Part shown: positions 1-5,247 of the stretch, in pieces
Numbering within the stretch: the stretch's first letter is position 1
Layout of the letters: each line of letters begins with the position of its first letter
Assembly: GCA_002401045.1 (NCBI GenBank)
Contig: NVSA01000170.1
Span: 1 to 5,247, forward strand
From: Paracoccaceae bacterium
Lineage (GTDB): Bacteria; Pseudomonadota; Alphaproteobacteria; Rhodobacterales; Rhodobacteraceae
Direction: 5' to 3'
DNA length: 5,247 nucleotides
The notes under the pieces: model-generated
Told to the model about the DNA's origin: nothing
Seen by the model: only the letters and a program-made list of their open reading frames with translations
Database searches by the model: none
Made by a program: the position numbers and the translations under genes

Positions 1-898
1 ATCCACGACCCTCATTCGACGGCAGAACACCATCGGCGATTAAAAATGAGGTAGAGCGCAAATGATCGGCAATCACACGGTGATGCACATTTTGATCGCC
101 ATATGGGTCAATGCCCGTTGCCTGTGCCGAGGCCTCAATCAGGTCTTTCATCAAATCGGTGTCGTAATTATCGTGGCTACCTTGCAAAAGTGCCGCGACC
201 CGCTCAATGCCCATGCCAGTATCAATGGATTGCATTTCAAGCGGCGTTAAAGAACCATCGCCATGTTGTTCATTTTGCATGAACACCACGTTCCAAATCT
301 CAATAAAACGGTCGCCGTCTTCATCGGGCGAGCCTGGAGGGCCGCCCCAAATGTGGTCGCCGTGATCATAGAAAATTTCGGTGCAAGGCCCGCAAGGCCC
401 TGTCGGCCCCATGCGCCAAAAGTTGTCATCCGTCGCAATGCGAATAATGCGGTCATCAGGCAGACCTGCGTATTTTTTCCAAATATCAGCCGCTTCATCA
501 TCGGTGTGATAACCCGTGACATAGAGGCGGGTTTTGTCGATGCCAAATTCCTTGGTGATAAGATCCCAAGCATAGATAATCGCTTGTTCTTTAAAGTAAT
601 TCCCAAACGAAAAGTTACCCATCATCTCAAAAAATGTATGGTGGCGCGCGGTGTACCCGACATTGTCCAGATCGTTGTGCTTGCCCCCTGCACGGACACA
701 TTTTTGCGCCGATGTCGCACGCTGATAGTCCCGTGTTTCTTGCCCTGTGAACAGGTTTTTAAACTGCACCATGCCTGAATTAACAAACATTAATGTTGGA
801 TCATTGCGCGGCACCAAAGGCGAACTTTGCACCACTTGGTGATCGTTTTTATCAAAGAAATTAAGGAAAGTAGAACGAATGTCGTTTACGCTGGTCAT
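1..898 (-). CDS. alaS: Alanine--tRNA ligase (AlaRS), N-terminal part, cut by left window edge
   Basis: Cytoplasmic class II aminoacyl-tRNA synthetase that charges tRNA-Ala with alanine using ATP. The reverse strand gives an open frame of 299 codons with no stop before the left edge. Hallmarks visible: an N-terminal start region beginning MTSVNDIRSTFLNFF; class II motif 2 region around residues 84-103 (ARHHTFFEMMGNFSFG); RMGPTGPCGPCTEI at about 162-175; and motif 3 as DTGMGIERVA at 226-235. The segment ends in VLPSNEGRG, which precedes the tRNA-recognition region. AlaRS proteins are usually about 870-890 aa, so roughly the first third is here; the editing and C-Ala domains lie outside. The ATG at 896-898 is chosen because the homologous N-terminus begins there; its Shine-Dalgarno is weak (GGA 8 nt upstream). 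It lies downstream of recA in the same direction, behind a terminator. Nothing appears broken. Confidence 0.97.
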   Translation of the reverse strand, partial: MTSVNDIRSTFLNFFDKNDHQVVQSSPLVPRNDPTLMFVNSGMVQFKNLFTGQETRDYQRATSAQKCVRAGGKHNDLDNVGYTARHHTFFEMMGNFSFGNYFKEQAIIYAWDLITKEFGIDKTRLYVTGYHTDDEAADIWKKYAGLPDDRIIRIATDDNFWRMGPTGPCGPCTEIFYDHGDHIWGGPPGSPDEDGDRFIEIWNVVFMQNEQHGDGSLTPLEMQSIDTGMGIERVAALLQGSHDNYDTDLMKDLIEASAQATGIDPYGDQNVHHRVIADHLRSTSFLIADGVLPSNEGRG

Positions 899-936
899 CT
901 GATGTATCCGCTAGTGTGTTTTAAGGGTTTTAGCCA

Positions 937-971
937 AGCCCATCGGGGCTGTCTACAGGGCAAATCGCCCT
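937..971 (-). other. Two small hairpins in the alaS 5' leader
   Basis: Read on the minus strand, the presumed alaS leader contains two consecutive short inverted repeats: AGGGC-GATTT-GCCCT (957-971) and AGCCC-CGAT-GGGCT (937-950), each with a perfect 5-bp stem. Neither is followed directly by a T-run, so they are not ordinary terminators. They could be leader structure affecting alaS expression, or chance. The sequence match is certain but function is unproven. Confidence 0.35.
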
Positions 972-979
972 AAACTTTG

Positions 980-1007
980 GGTATGATGCCGCTAGAACAC
1001 GCGACAA
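980..1007 (-). promoter_or_regulatory. Candidate sigma70-like promoter for alaS
   Basis: On the minus strand TTGTCG (1002-1007) is followed after 16 nt by CATACC (980-985). The first matches the TTGACA consensus at 4 of 6 positions and the second matches TATAAT at 3 of 6. It lies between the recA terminator and the alaS start, where a separate alaS promoter would be expected. The match is weak, so the assignment is tentative. Confidence 0.3.
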
Positions 1008-1055
1008 AATGACTTAAAGATCAGATCGGGTGGATGGATCAATCCTTATTGGCAG

Positions 1056-1089
1056 AAAAAAAGCGGCTTGGGCAATGCCAAACCGCTTT
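1056..1089 (-). terminator. Rho-independent terminator of recA
   Basis: Read on the minus strand, AAAGCGGTTTGG (1078-1089) pairs with CCAAGCCGCTTT (1060-1071) in an uninterrupted 12-bp stem with one G-U pair and a 6-nt loop. A run of T follows (seven T at 1056-1062, the last three also forming the stem base). It starts 21 bp after the recA stop codon, the normal place for an intrinsic terminator, and should insulate alaS from SOS-induced recA transcription. Confidence 0.92.
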
Positions 1090-1110
1090 GAATTCAAAAT
1101 CTTACGGAAC

Positions 1111-2193
1111 TTATGTTTCGACAACAGCGTCATCATCTTTTTCAATTTGCTCTTCTGGTGGCATCTCGAAATCCAAGCCATGTGCCGCACGAATTTTATC
1201 TTCCAGCTCCAACGCCAAACGCGGGTTATCTTTCAGATAGTTTTTCGCATTTTCACGTCCCTGCCCGATGCGTTCATCGCCATAAGAGAACCAAGAGCCT
1301 GCTTTTTCGACCAAGCCAGCTTTGACACCTAGGTCAATCAATTCGCCGCGCTTTGAGATGCCTTCGCCGTACATAATGTCAAATTCAACCTGTTTGAAAG
1401 GCGGTGCTACTTTGTTTTTCACAACTTTCACACGGGTTTGGTTGCCGACAATTTCGTCGCGATCTTTAATCGCACCAATGCGGCGAATATCGAGACGTAC
1501 AGAAGCGTAGAATTTCAATGCGTTACCGCCTGAAGTGGTTTCAGGCGAGCCAAACATCACACCAATTTTCATTCTGATTTGGTTGATAAAAATCACCATA
1601 CAACCAGATTTAGAAATCGATCCTGTCAACTTACGCATGGCTTGGGACATCAGACGCGCTTGGGCACCCACTTGGTGATCGCCCATATCGCCCTCAAGTT
1701 CTGCCCTAGGCGTCAAAGCGGCAACCGAATCGATCACCACCATAGACACAGCACCAGAACGCACCAAGGTGTCGGTGATTTCCAAGGCTTGCTCCCCCGC
1801 ATCGGGCTGGGAGATCAGCAACTCATCCAAATCCACGCCCAGTTTTTTGGCGTAGCTGGGGTCAAGCGCATGTTCTGCATCAACAAAGGCACAAATACCG
1901 CCTTTTTTCTGCTCTTCTGCAATCGCGTGCAGTGCCAACGTGGTTTTACCAGAGCTTTCAGGGCCATAAATTTCAACGATCCGCCCTTTGGGCAAACCGC
2001 CGATACCAAGTGCAATATCCAACCCCAGCGACCCCGAAGACGTAGACGCAATCTCTAATGCAGGATTGTCTTGACCCAATTTCATAACCGAGCCCTTGCC
2101 AAATTGACGCTCAATCTGACCCAAAGCTGCTTCTAATGCTTTTTTCTTATCCATTGCTCGTTTATTATTCATTTTAAGTACAGCTGCGCCCAT
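1111..2193 (-). CDS. recA: Recombinase RecA (complete, 360 aa)
   Basis: Cytoplasmic ATP-dependent recombinase. It coats single-stranded DNA, drives homology search and strand exchange, and stimulates LexA self-cleavage to switch on the SOS response. Seen: the N-terminal oligomerisation helix (MDKKKALEAALGQIERQFGKG, starting at residue 14); Walker A GPESSGKT at 77-84; the VDAEHALDP segment with the presumed catalytic Glu at about 107; Walker B VVIDSV at 152-157; the DNA-binding L2 region beginning INQIRMKIG at 204; the signature KFYASVRLDIRR at 227-238; and an acidic C-terminal tail ending EKDDDAVVET. Length is normal for alphaproteobacterial RecA. The ATG at 2191-2193 is chosen because AGGAG lies 8 nt upstream and the SOS box and promoter lie further upstream. 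The frame stays open for 33 more codons, but that would place the start inside the promoter. recA is divergent from the sulfotransferase-like gene and upstream of alaS. Confidence 0.98.
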   Translation of the reverse strand: MGAAVLKMNNKRAMDKKKALEAALGQIERQFGKGSVMKLGQDNPALEIASTSSGSLGLDIALGIGGLPKGRIVEIYGPESSGKTTLALHAIAEEQKKGGICAFVDAEHALDPSYAKKLGVDLDELLISQPDAGEQALEITDTLVRSGAVSMVVIDSVAALTPRAELEGDMGDHQVGAQARLMSQAMRKLTGSISKSGCMVIFINQIRMKIGVMFGSPETTSGGNALKFYASVRLDIRRIGAIKDRDEIVGNQTRVKVVKNKVAPPFKQVEFDIMYGEGISKRGELIDLGVKAGLVEKAGSWFSYGDERIGQGRENAKNYLKDNPRLALELEDKIRAAHGLDFEMPPEEQIEKDDDAVVET

Positions 2194-2201
2194 ATCATTC
2201 G

Positions 2202-2206
2202 CTCCT
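2202..2206 (-). promoter_or_regulatory. Shine-Dalgarno site of recA
   Basis: The minus strand reads AGGAG 8 nt before the ATG at 2191-2193. This decides the recA start: in-frame upstream and downstream ATG codons lack an equally well-placed site. Confidence 0.8.
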
Positions 2207-2245
2207 AATATTTCACATTGTCGTCGTTTCAACAACGAGTCGTTT

Positions 2246-2260
2246 GTTCTCTTTGTGTTC
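2246..2260 (+). promoter_or_regulatory. SOS box (LexA operator) of recA
   Basis: The plus strand contains GTTC (2246-2249), exactly 7 nt, then GTTC (2257-2260). GTTC-N7-GTTC is the known LexA-binding direct repeat of alphaproteobacteria, different from the CTGT-N8-ACAG palindrome of E. coli. Relative to recA the repeat reads GAAC-N7-GAAC. It begins about 2 nt downstream of the predicted transcription start, so bound LexA should block initiation or promoter clearance. Confidence 0.88.
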
Positions 2261-2268
2261 CTGATCCC

Positions 2269-2297
2269 GTTATGAGACCAAAAAGGGAACATTTCAA
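2269..2297 (-). promoter_or_regulatory. Sigma70-like recA promoter
   Basis: On the minus strand TTGAAA (2292-2297) is separated by 17 nt from CATAAC (2269-2274). These match the -35 consensus at 5 of 6 and the -10 consensus at 4 of 6 positions, with ideal spacing. The inferred start is near 2262, giving a leader of about 70 nt and putting the SOS box just after +1. The placement relative to the operator strengthens the call; no transcription data are available. Confidence 0.7.
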
Positions 2298-2311
2298 GGT
2301 AAATTTTATGA

Positions 2312-2340
2312 TTATACTTTCGTTCAAGATAGTTTATGAT
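2312..2340 (+). promoter_or_regulatory. Candidate promoter for the sulfotransferase-like gene
   Basis: TATGAT at 2335-2340 is a good -10 match (5 of 6). A weak -35, TTATAC at 2312-2317, lies 17 nt upstream. It would start transcription near 2347, about 30 nt before the chosen ATG. TATACT at 2313-2318 is an alternative -10, but no good -35 is correctly spaced from it. CGTTC (2321-2325) and GAACG (2345-2349) flank the first -10 as an inverted pair of unknown meaning. Confidence 0.35.
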
Positions 2341-2378
2341 GTGTGAACGCTATCCAAATTAATATTCAGGCCCTTAAT

Positions 2379-2975
2379 ATGTTGATTTTCCTCAAAGAAA
2401 AACTGGTTTTCTTTTCAATGCCCAAGACAGCGTCAACAGCGGTTGAGATAACTTTGGGCAATTTGTGTGAAATGCGCCTGTCAAAGAATCCACGGATCAA
2501 ACATACGCCTTATCGTAAATACCAACGTTTTATCTTACCGTTTTTAAACACTGTGATGGACAGCGAACCACACACCATTGCCGCCTTTCGTGAACCCGTT
2601 GATTGGCTGGGCAGTTGGTACCGGTATCGCGCGCGGGATGAACTGGTCGGCAAGCCTAACAGCACGCAACACCTGAGTTTCAATCAGTTTATCGAGGGCT
2701 ATCTACAAGACGACATACCAGAGTTTGCCAAATTTGGCAGTCAGGCAAAGTTTGTTTTAAACAAAGAGGGCGATGTCGGTATGACCAATTTATTCAGGTA
2801 CGAGCAGATGGATATAATGACTGACTTCATGAAAAAGCGCCTGAAAAAGCAGTTCACCCTGCCCCAAAGTAATGTATCGCCAAAAATGGAACTTGAACTC
2901 AGTCCTAAGCTTTTGCAAGAATTGCAAACCAGCTATTCCGACGACTTTGACATCTATGAGAACATCAAACTTTAG
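2379..2975 (+). CDS. Small sulfotransferase-like protein (198 aa)
   Basis: Likely a member of the PAPS-dependent sulfotransferase superfamily; substrate unknown. Seen: an N-terminal beta strand running into FSMPKTASTAVE (residues 12-23), which resembles the 5'-phosphosulfate-binding loop; a segment FREPVDWLGSWYRYR (70-84) with Arg71 and Ser79 placed like the 3'-phosphate-binding motif; and SNVSP (164-168), like the N-x-S element near the C-terminus of many sulfotransferases. No signal peptide or membrane segment is obvious, so it is probably cytoplasmic. At 198 aa it is shorter than typical 250-350 aa sulfotransferases but has both cofactor motifs. The frame can begin at a GTG at 2343, but that would lie inside the candidate promoter; ATG 2379 has AGG 8 nt upstream and starts directly before the first conserved strand. 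It is divergent from recA and its stop overlaps the cckA stop. Catalytic activity is inferred, not shown. Confidence 0.8.
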   Translation: MLIFLKEKLVFFSMPKTASTAVEITLGNLCEMRLSKNPRIKHTPYRKYQRFILPFLNTVMDSEPHTIAAFREPVDWLGSWYRYRARDELVGKPNSTQHLSFNQFIEGYLQDDIPEFAKFGSQAKFVLNKEGDVGMTNLFRYEQMDIMTDFMKKRLKKQFTLPQSNVSPKMELELSPKLLQELQTSYSDDFDIYENIKL

Positions 2976-4723
2976 GCTGAATGAATGTCATGCACGGTCT
3001 GAATAAGCGCTTTGAGCGAAAACGGTTTAGCCAAGAATTTCGCATCTGAAATTTCACCGAATTCCTTGGAAAAGGTTTCCTCGGCGTAGCCCGAAACAAA
3101 GATGACTTTTAAATCAGGGCGATCCAGCTTGGCTTTACGCACCCAGCTTGGGCCATCTTCACCTGGCATGACCACATCCGATATCACAACGTCAATTTTC
3201 AAATCCAGATCTTTGATCAAGGAAAGTGCCTCTTCGGCAGAGGCTGCTTCGAGAACTTCCATATGTTGCATACGCAAAGCACGCGCGGCAAAACTGCGTA
3301 CTGGCAACTCGTCCTCAACCAATAAAATGCAGAGACCTTTGAGAGAACTGTTTGAAACAACTACATTCTTTTTATCTTCTGTCACTTCTGGTTTTTTCAA
3401 GTTCGTGGTTCGTAACAGCAATCTAAACCGCGTGCCTTTACCAACTTTACTGTCGACAAAAATAAAACCACCTGTTTGTTTGACGATGCCGTAGACTGTC
3501 GACAATCCTAATCCCGTCCCTTCGCCGACATCTTTGGTGGTAAAAAACGGATCAAAAATAGCCTTGATGTTTTTAGGGTCAATTCCTGTGCCACTATCGA
3601 CCACATCAATTTGCACATATCCGCCAGCAGGCACTCTAGCCCCTTGAATGGTCGTGACTTCTGGGTAGGTGGTTGATTGCGTCGAAATGTCGACCTGCCC
3701 GCCCTTTGACATCGCATCGCGTGCATTCACCACCAAATTCATAATCACTTGTTCCAATTGACGTTTATCAACATAAACATTCGGCAGATTATGCGCATAT
3801 GAAAACACCAGTGTCGTTTTCTCGCCCAACAAACGGTTCAAAAAATGCGTCATACCTGACAGGACTTCATCAACAGACACGACCTTAGGTTGTAGCGTCT
3901 GTTTGCGTGAAAATGCCAATAATTGTTCAACCAATGCCGCCGCGCGGTTGGCATTCTGATTGATTTGCAAAAGATCGCTATAATCAGGGTCGCCCTTGGC
4001 ATGGCGTAGCAACAACAAATCACAATAGCCTGAAATAGCAGTCAAAACATTATTGAAGTCATGGGCAACGCCGCCCGCCAACTGACCGATCGCTTGCATT
4101 TTCTGGCTTTGAACGAACTGCGCCTCCAAGGTTTTCAACTCGGTTGCATCGCTGATCACAGCCACCAAGTCAGACCCGCCTTTACGGTCAAGGCTCAGCA
4201 TTGAGACATGCAAAAACATTTCCGATTTCGGCCCTGTGACCTGCACAAGTTTAGGGTCGCCAATCGCCGCGCGTTCGCTGAGTTCATCCAGCCAATCTGT
4301 CACCGGACGTGTCATACCTGAGACGATATCGCTTAAATAAGGGGTATCGCCCTCCCGTAGCCCAAGTATCTTGCGTGAGAACTGATTGGTTTGCTTAATC
4401 CTGCCGTCTCGGGAAAGACGCAACAACGCAATCGGCAGATCATCGAACAATTCTTGCACCCAGCGTTGTGGCACCATACGCCGGTACAGCACTGCCGTCT
4501 TTGCAGTCTCGCGGGGGCTTAAGTTAAAACGACGCCGCATCACAAAATAGGTCATGATAGCCGAGGCCCCCACCGCAATGGGAATGCTATAGACCAAGGG
4601 GCGTAAATGAGGGGCCATATTGGGCACAACCCAAACGACGCCTGCCACCAAGGCGATAAAGATCGCCCCTAGAACACCGTCAAGAACCCGCAGGCTCTGC
4701 AATAGAGTAGATAGGGCTTTCAT
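2972..4723 (-). CDS. cckA: Hybrid histidine kinase/response regulator CckA
   Basis: Inner-membrane kinase/phosphatase that passes phosphate through its receiver to ChpT and on to CtrA and CpdR, controlling cell cycle, motility or gene-transfer-agent genes in alphaproteobacteria. Domains (583 aa): two transmembrane helices at about 15-34 and 43-62; one PAS-like domain at about 88-195; HisKA with GGVAHDFNN and phosphoacceptor His221; HATPase with N box NLVVNARDAM (329-338), G1 DSGTGI (376-381), F box DPFFTTK (391-397) and G2 GEGTGLGLS (400-408); and a receiver at about 465-583 with Glu470-Asp471, phosphoacceptor Asp516 (ISDVVMP) and Lys566 (AKPFS). QKMQAIGQLAGG and RQTLQP-like context (here KQTLQP) are typical of CckA. 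All catalytic residues are intact, so kinase and phosphatase activity are both plausible. It is shorter than the 691-aa Caulobacter protein. The start has AGGAGGT 7 nt upstream. It follows rsmB by 76 bp on the same strand. Confidence 0.92.
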   Translation of the reverse strand: MKALSTLLQSLRVLDGVLGAIFIALVAGVVWVVPNMAPHLRPLVYSIPIAVGASAIMTYFVMRRRFNLSPRETAKTAVLYRRMVPQRWVQELFDDLPIALLRLSRDGRIKQTNQFSRKILGLREGDTPYLSDIVSGMTRPVTDWLDELSERAAIGDPKLVQVTGPKSEMFLHVSMLSLDRKGGSDLVAVISDATELKTLEAQFVQSQKMQAIGQLAGGVAHDFNNVLTAISGYCDLLLLRHAKGDPDYSDLLQINQNANRAAALVEQLLAFSRKQTLQPKVVSVDEVLSGMTHFLNRLLGEKTTLVFSYAHNLPNVYVDKRQLEQVIMNLVVNARDAMSKGGQVDISTQSTTYPEVTTIQGARVPAGGYVQIDVVDSGTGIDPKNIKAIFDPFFTTKDVGEGTGLGLSTVYGIVKQTGGFIFVDSKVGKGTRFRLLLRTTNLKKPEVTEDKKNVVVSNSSLKGLCILLVEDELPVRSFAARALRMQHMEVLEAASAEEALSLIKDLDLKIDVVISDVVMPGEDGPSWVRKAKLDRPDLKVIFVSGYAEETFSKEFGEISDAKFLAKPFSLKALIQTVHDIHSA

Positions 4724-4730
4724 GCTTGGT

Positions 4731-4737
4731 ACCTCCT
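4731..4737 (-). promoter_or_regulatory. Strong Shine-Dalgarno site of cckA
   Basis: The minus strand reads AGGAGGT, a near-complete anti-16S complement, 7 nt before the ATG at 4721-4723. It fixes the cckA start, and hence the short N-terminus of the protein. Confidence 0.9.
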
Positions 4738-4772
4738 GTGCTCAGAGTGAGACAAAAAAGATATCAACGCAA

Positions 4773-4799
4773 CCTATAGTTGACTTGTTCAACTATAGG
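4773..4799. repeat. Perfect 11-bp inverted repeat between rsmB and cckA
   Basis: CCTATAGTTGA (4773-4783) and TCAACTATAGG (4789-4799) are exact reverse complements around a 5-nt centre. On the minus strand it begins at the base after the rsmB stop codon. The nearest T-run (six T at 4754-4759) starts 13 nt beyond the stem, too far for a standard intrinsic terminator. It could be an mRNA 3' stabiliser, a poor terminator, or a dyad operator upstream of cckA. The repeat is certain; its role is not. Confidence 0.75.
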
Positions 4800-5247
4800 C
4801 TATCCGCGACTTAGAACCGCGACGAAAAATCCGTCCATATTGCTTAAGGGTTCAATATTACGCTCAGAGTGCATCACCCAACCGCTATTTTGCTCCAAAA
4901 ACGGGGCAATTTGATCTTGGTTTTCATCGCGCAGTACAGAACAGGTCATATAGATTAGGTGGCCCTCATCGCTGACAAGCTGGCTGGCACGGGTCAAAAT
5001 CTGTTGTTGGGTGGCGATGACATCAGCCAGATCTGTCGCCGTTAAGCGCCATTTACCTTCGGGGTTACGCCGCCAAGCGCCTGTGCCTGAACATGGCACA
5101 TCTAAGATCACACAATCGAAATCAGCATCCCCGCCGACAGGGTCTTGGGTCAAAACCTCAATAGACACCCCTGCCCGTTTTGCGCGATCAGGCAAATCGC
5201 CCATACGTTTTGGGGCGGCATCATAAGCAAAGAAGGACGCCCCTTGC
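4800..5247 (-). CDS. rsmB: 16S rRNA (cytosine-C5) methyltransferase, RsmB/Sun family, C-terminal part
   Basis: SAM-dependent enzyme expected to form m5C in 16S rRNA (C967 in E. coli for RsmB). The frame enters from the right edge and ends at the TAG at 4800-4802, so 148 C-terminal codons are present. Seen, counting from the first complete codon in the window: GASFFAYDAAPKRM (2-15), matching the SAM-binding acidic strand and the R-M motif after it; motif IV DVPCSGTG with Cys52, followed by WRRNP; and motif VI TCSVL with Cys102, the paired cysteines that methylate and release the RNA product. The ending GFFVAVLSRG is the usual family C-terminus. The N-terminal NusB-like RNA-binding domain, which separates RsmB from other m5C methyltransferases, lies outside, so the family is sure and the exact paralogue less so. 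It is followed by the inverted repeat and cckA on the same strand. Confidence 0.88.
   Translation of the reverse strand, partial: QGASFFAYDAAPKRMGDLPDRAKRAGVSIEVLTQDPVGGDADFDCVILDVPCSGTGAWRRNPEGKWRLTATDLADVIATQQQILTRASQLVSDEGHLIYMTCSVLRDENQDQIAPFLEQNSGWVMHSERNIEPLSNMDGFFVAVLSRG

Noticed and set aside
247..778. Open frames of 119 and 171 codons on both strands over alaS
   Set aside because: They overlap the unmistakable alaS reading frame in other phases and show no recognisable domain or ribosome-binding site.
780..793. TTAA-N6-TTAA resembling a CtrA-binding site
   Set aside because: The spacer is 6 rather than 7 nt, the TTAAC extension is not matched on the second half, and it lies inside the alaS coding region.
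1579..2058. 159-codon plus-strand frame antisense to recA
   Set aside because: It lies entirely within the recA coding sequence and its protein is a low-complexity His/Arg-rich shadow with no family resemblance.
2194..2292. In-frame extension of recA by 33 codons to an upstream ATG at 2290-2292
   Set aside because: It would put the start inside the -35/-10 region and translate the SOS box. The ATG at 2191-2193 has a well-spaced AGGAG, and RecA homologues begin close to that point.
2343..2378. GTG start adding 12 residues to the sulfotransferase-like protein
   Set aside because: It is at the predicted transcription start with no Shine-Dalgarno, and the extra residues precede the conserved first strand. 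ATG 2379 fits better.
4754..4799. Calling the inverted repeat plus downstream T-run an intrinsic terminator of rsmB
   Set aside because: The T-run begins 13 nt after the stem, which does not fit the usual geometry, so it is listed as a repeat of unknown function.

Overview
The window looks like chromosomal core sequence from an alphaproteobacterium, most likely a marine Rhodobacterales (Roseobacter-type) bacterium with a genomic GC content that appears somewhat below 50%. Three things support this. The cell-cycle hybrid kinase CckA is present. A GTTC-N7-GTTC direct repeat, the alphaproteobacterial LexA operator, lies at the recA promoter. A small sulfotransferase-like gene sits back-to-back with recA. 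The taxonomic call is from motif recognition, not from a search.

Layout, left to right. Positions 1-898 (minus) hold the N-terminal 299 codons of alaS; the rest lies beyond the left edge. Positions 899-1110 hold the recA terminator and the alaS leader. Positions 1111-2193 (minus) are complete recA (360 aa). Positions 2194-2378 are a divergent regulatory region with the recA Shine-Dalgarno, a SOS box, a sigma70-like recA promoter and a weaker candidate promoter for the rightward gene. Positions 2379-2975 (plus) encode a 198-aa sulfotransferase-like protein. Positions 2972-4723 (minus) encode CckA (583 aa), whose stop codon overlaps the stop of the sulfotransferase-like gene. Positions 4724-4799 contain a strong Shine-Dalgarno and a perfect 11-bp inverted repeat. 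Positions 4800-5247 (minus) hold the C-terminal 148 codons of an RsmB/Sun-type 16S rRNA m5C methyltransferase; its start lies beyond the right edge.

The genes do not form one pathway. recA is SOS-controlled DNA repair, alaS and rsmB serve translation, and cckA heads the CckA-ChpT-CtrA phosphorelay (chpT and ctrA are not in the window). recA and alaS run in the same direction, but an intrinsic terminator separates them, so alaS probably has its own promoter. rsmB and cckA also run in the same direction 76 bp apart and could be co-transcribed.

I see no mobile element, CRISPR array, tRNA or rRNA. I also see no convincing novel multi-gene system. The most interesting items are the uncharacterised sulfotransferase-like protein beside recA, its 4-bp tail-to-tail overlap with cckA, the short sensory region of CckA, and the perfect inverted repeat between rsmB and cckA.
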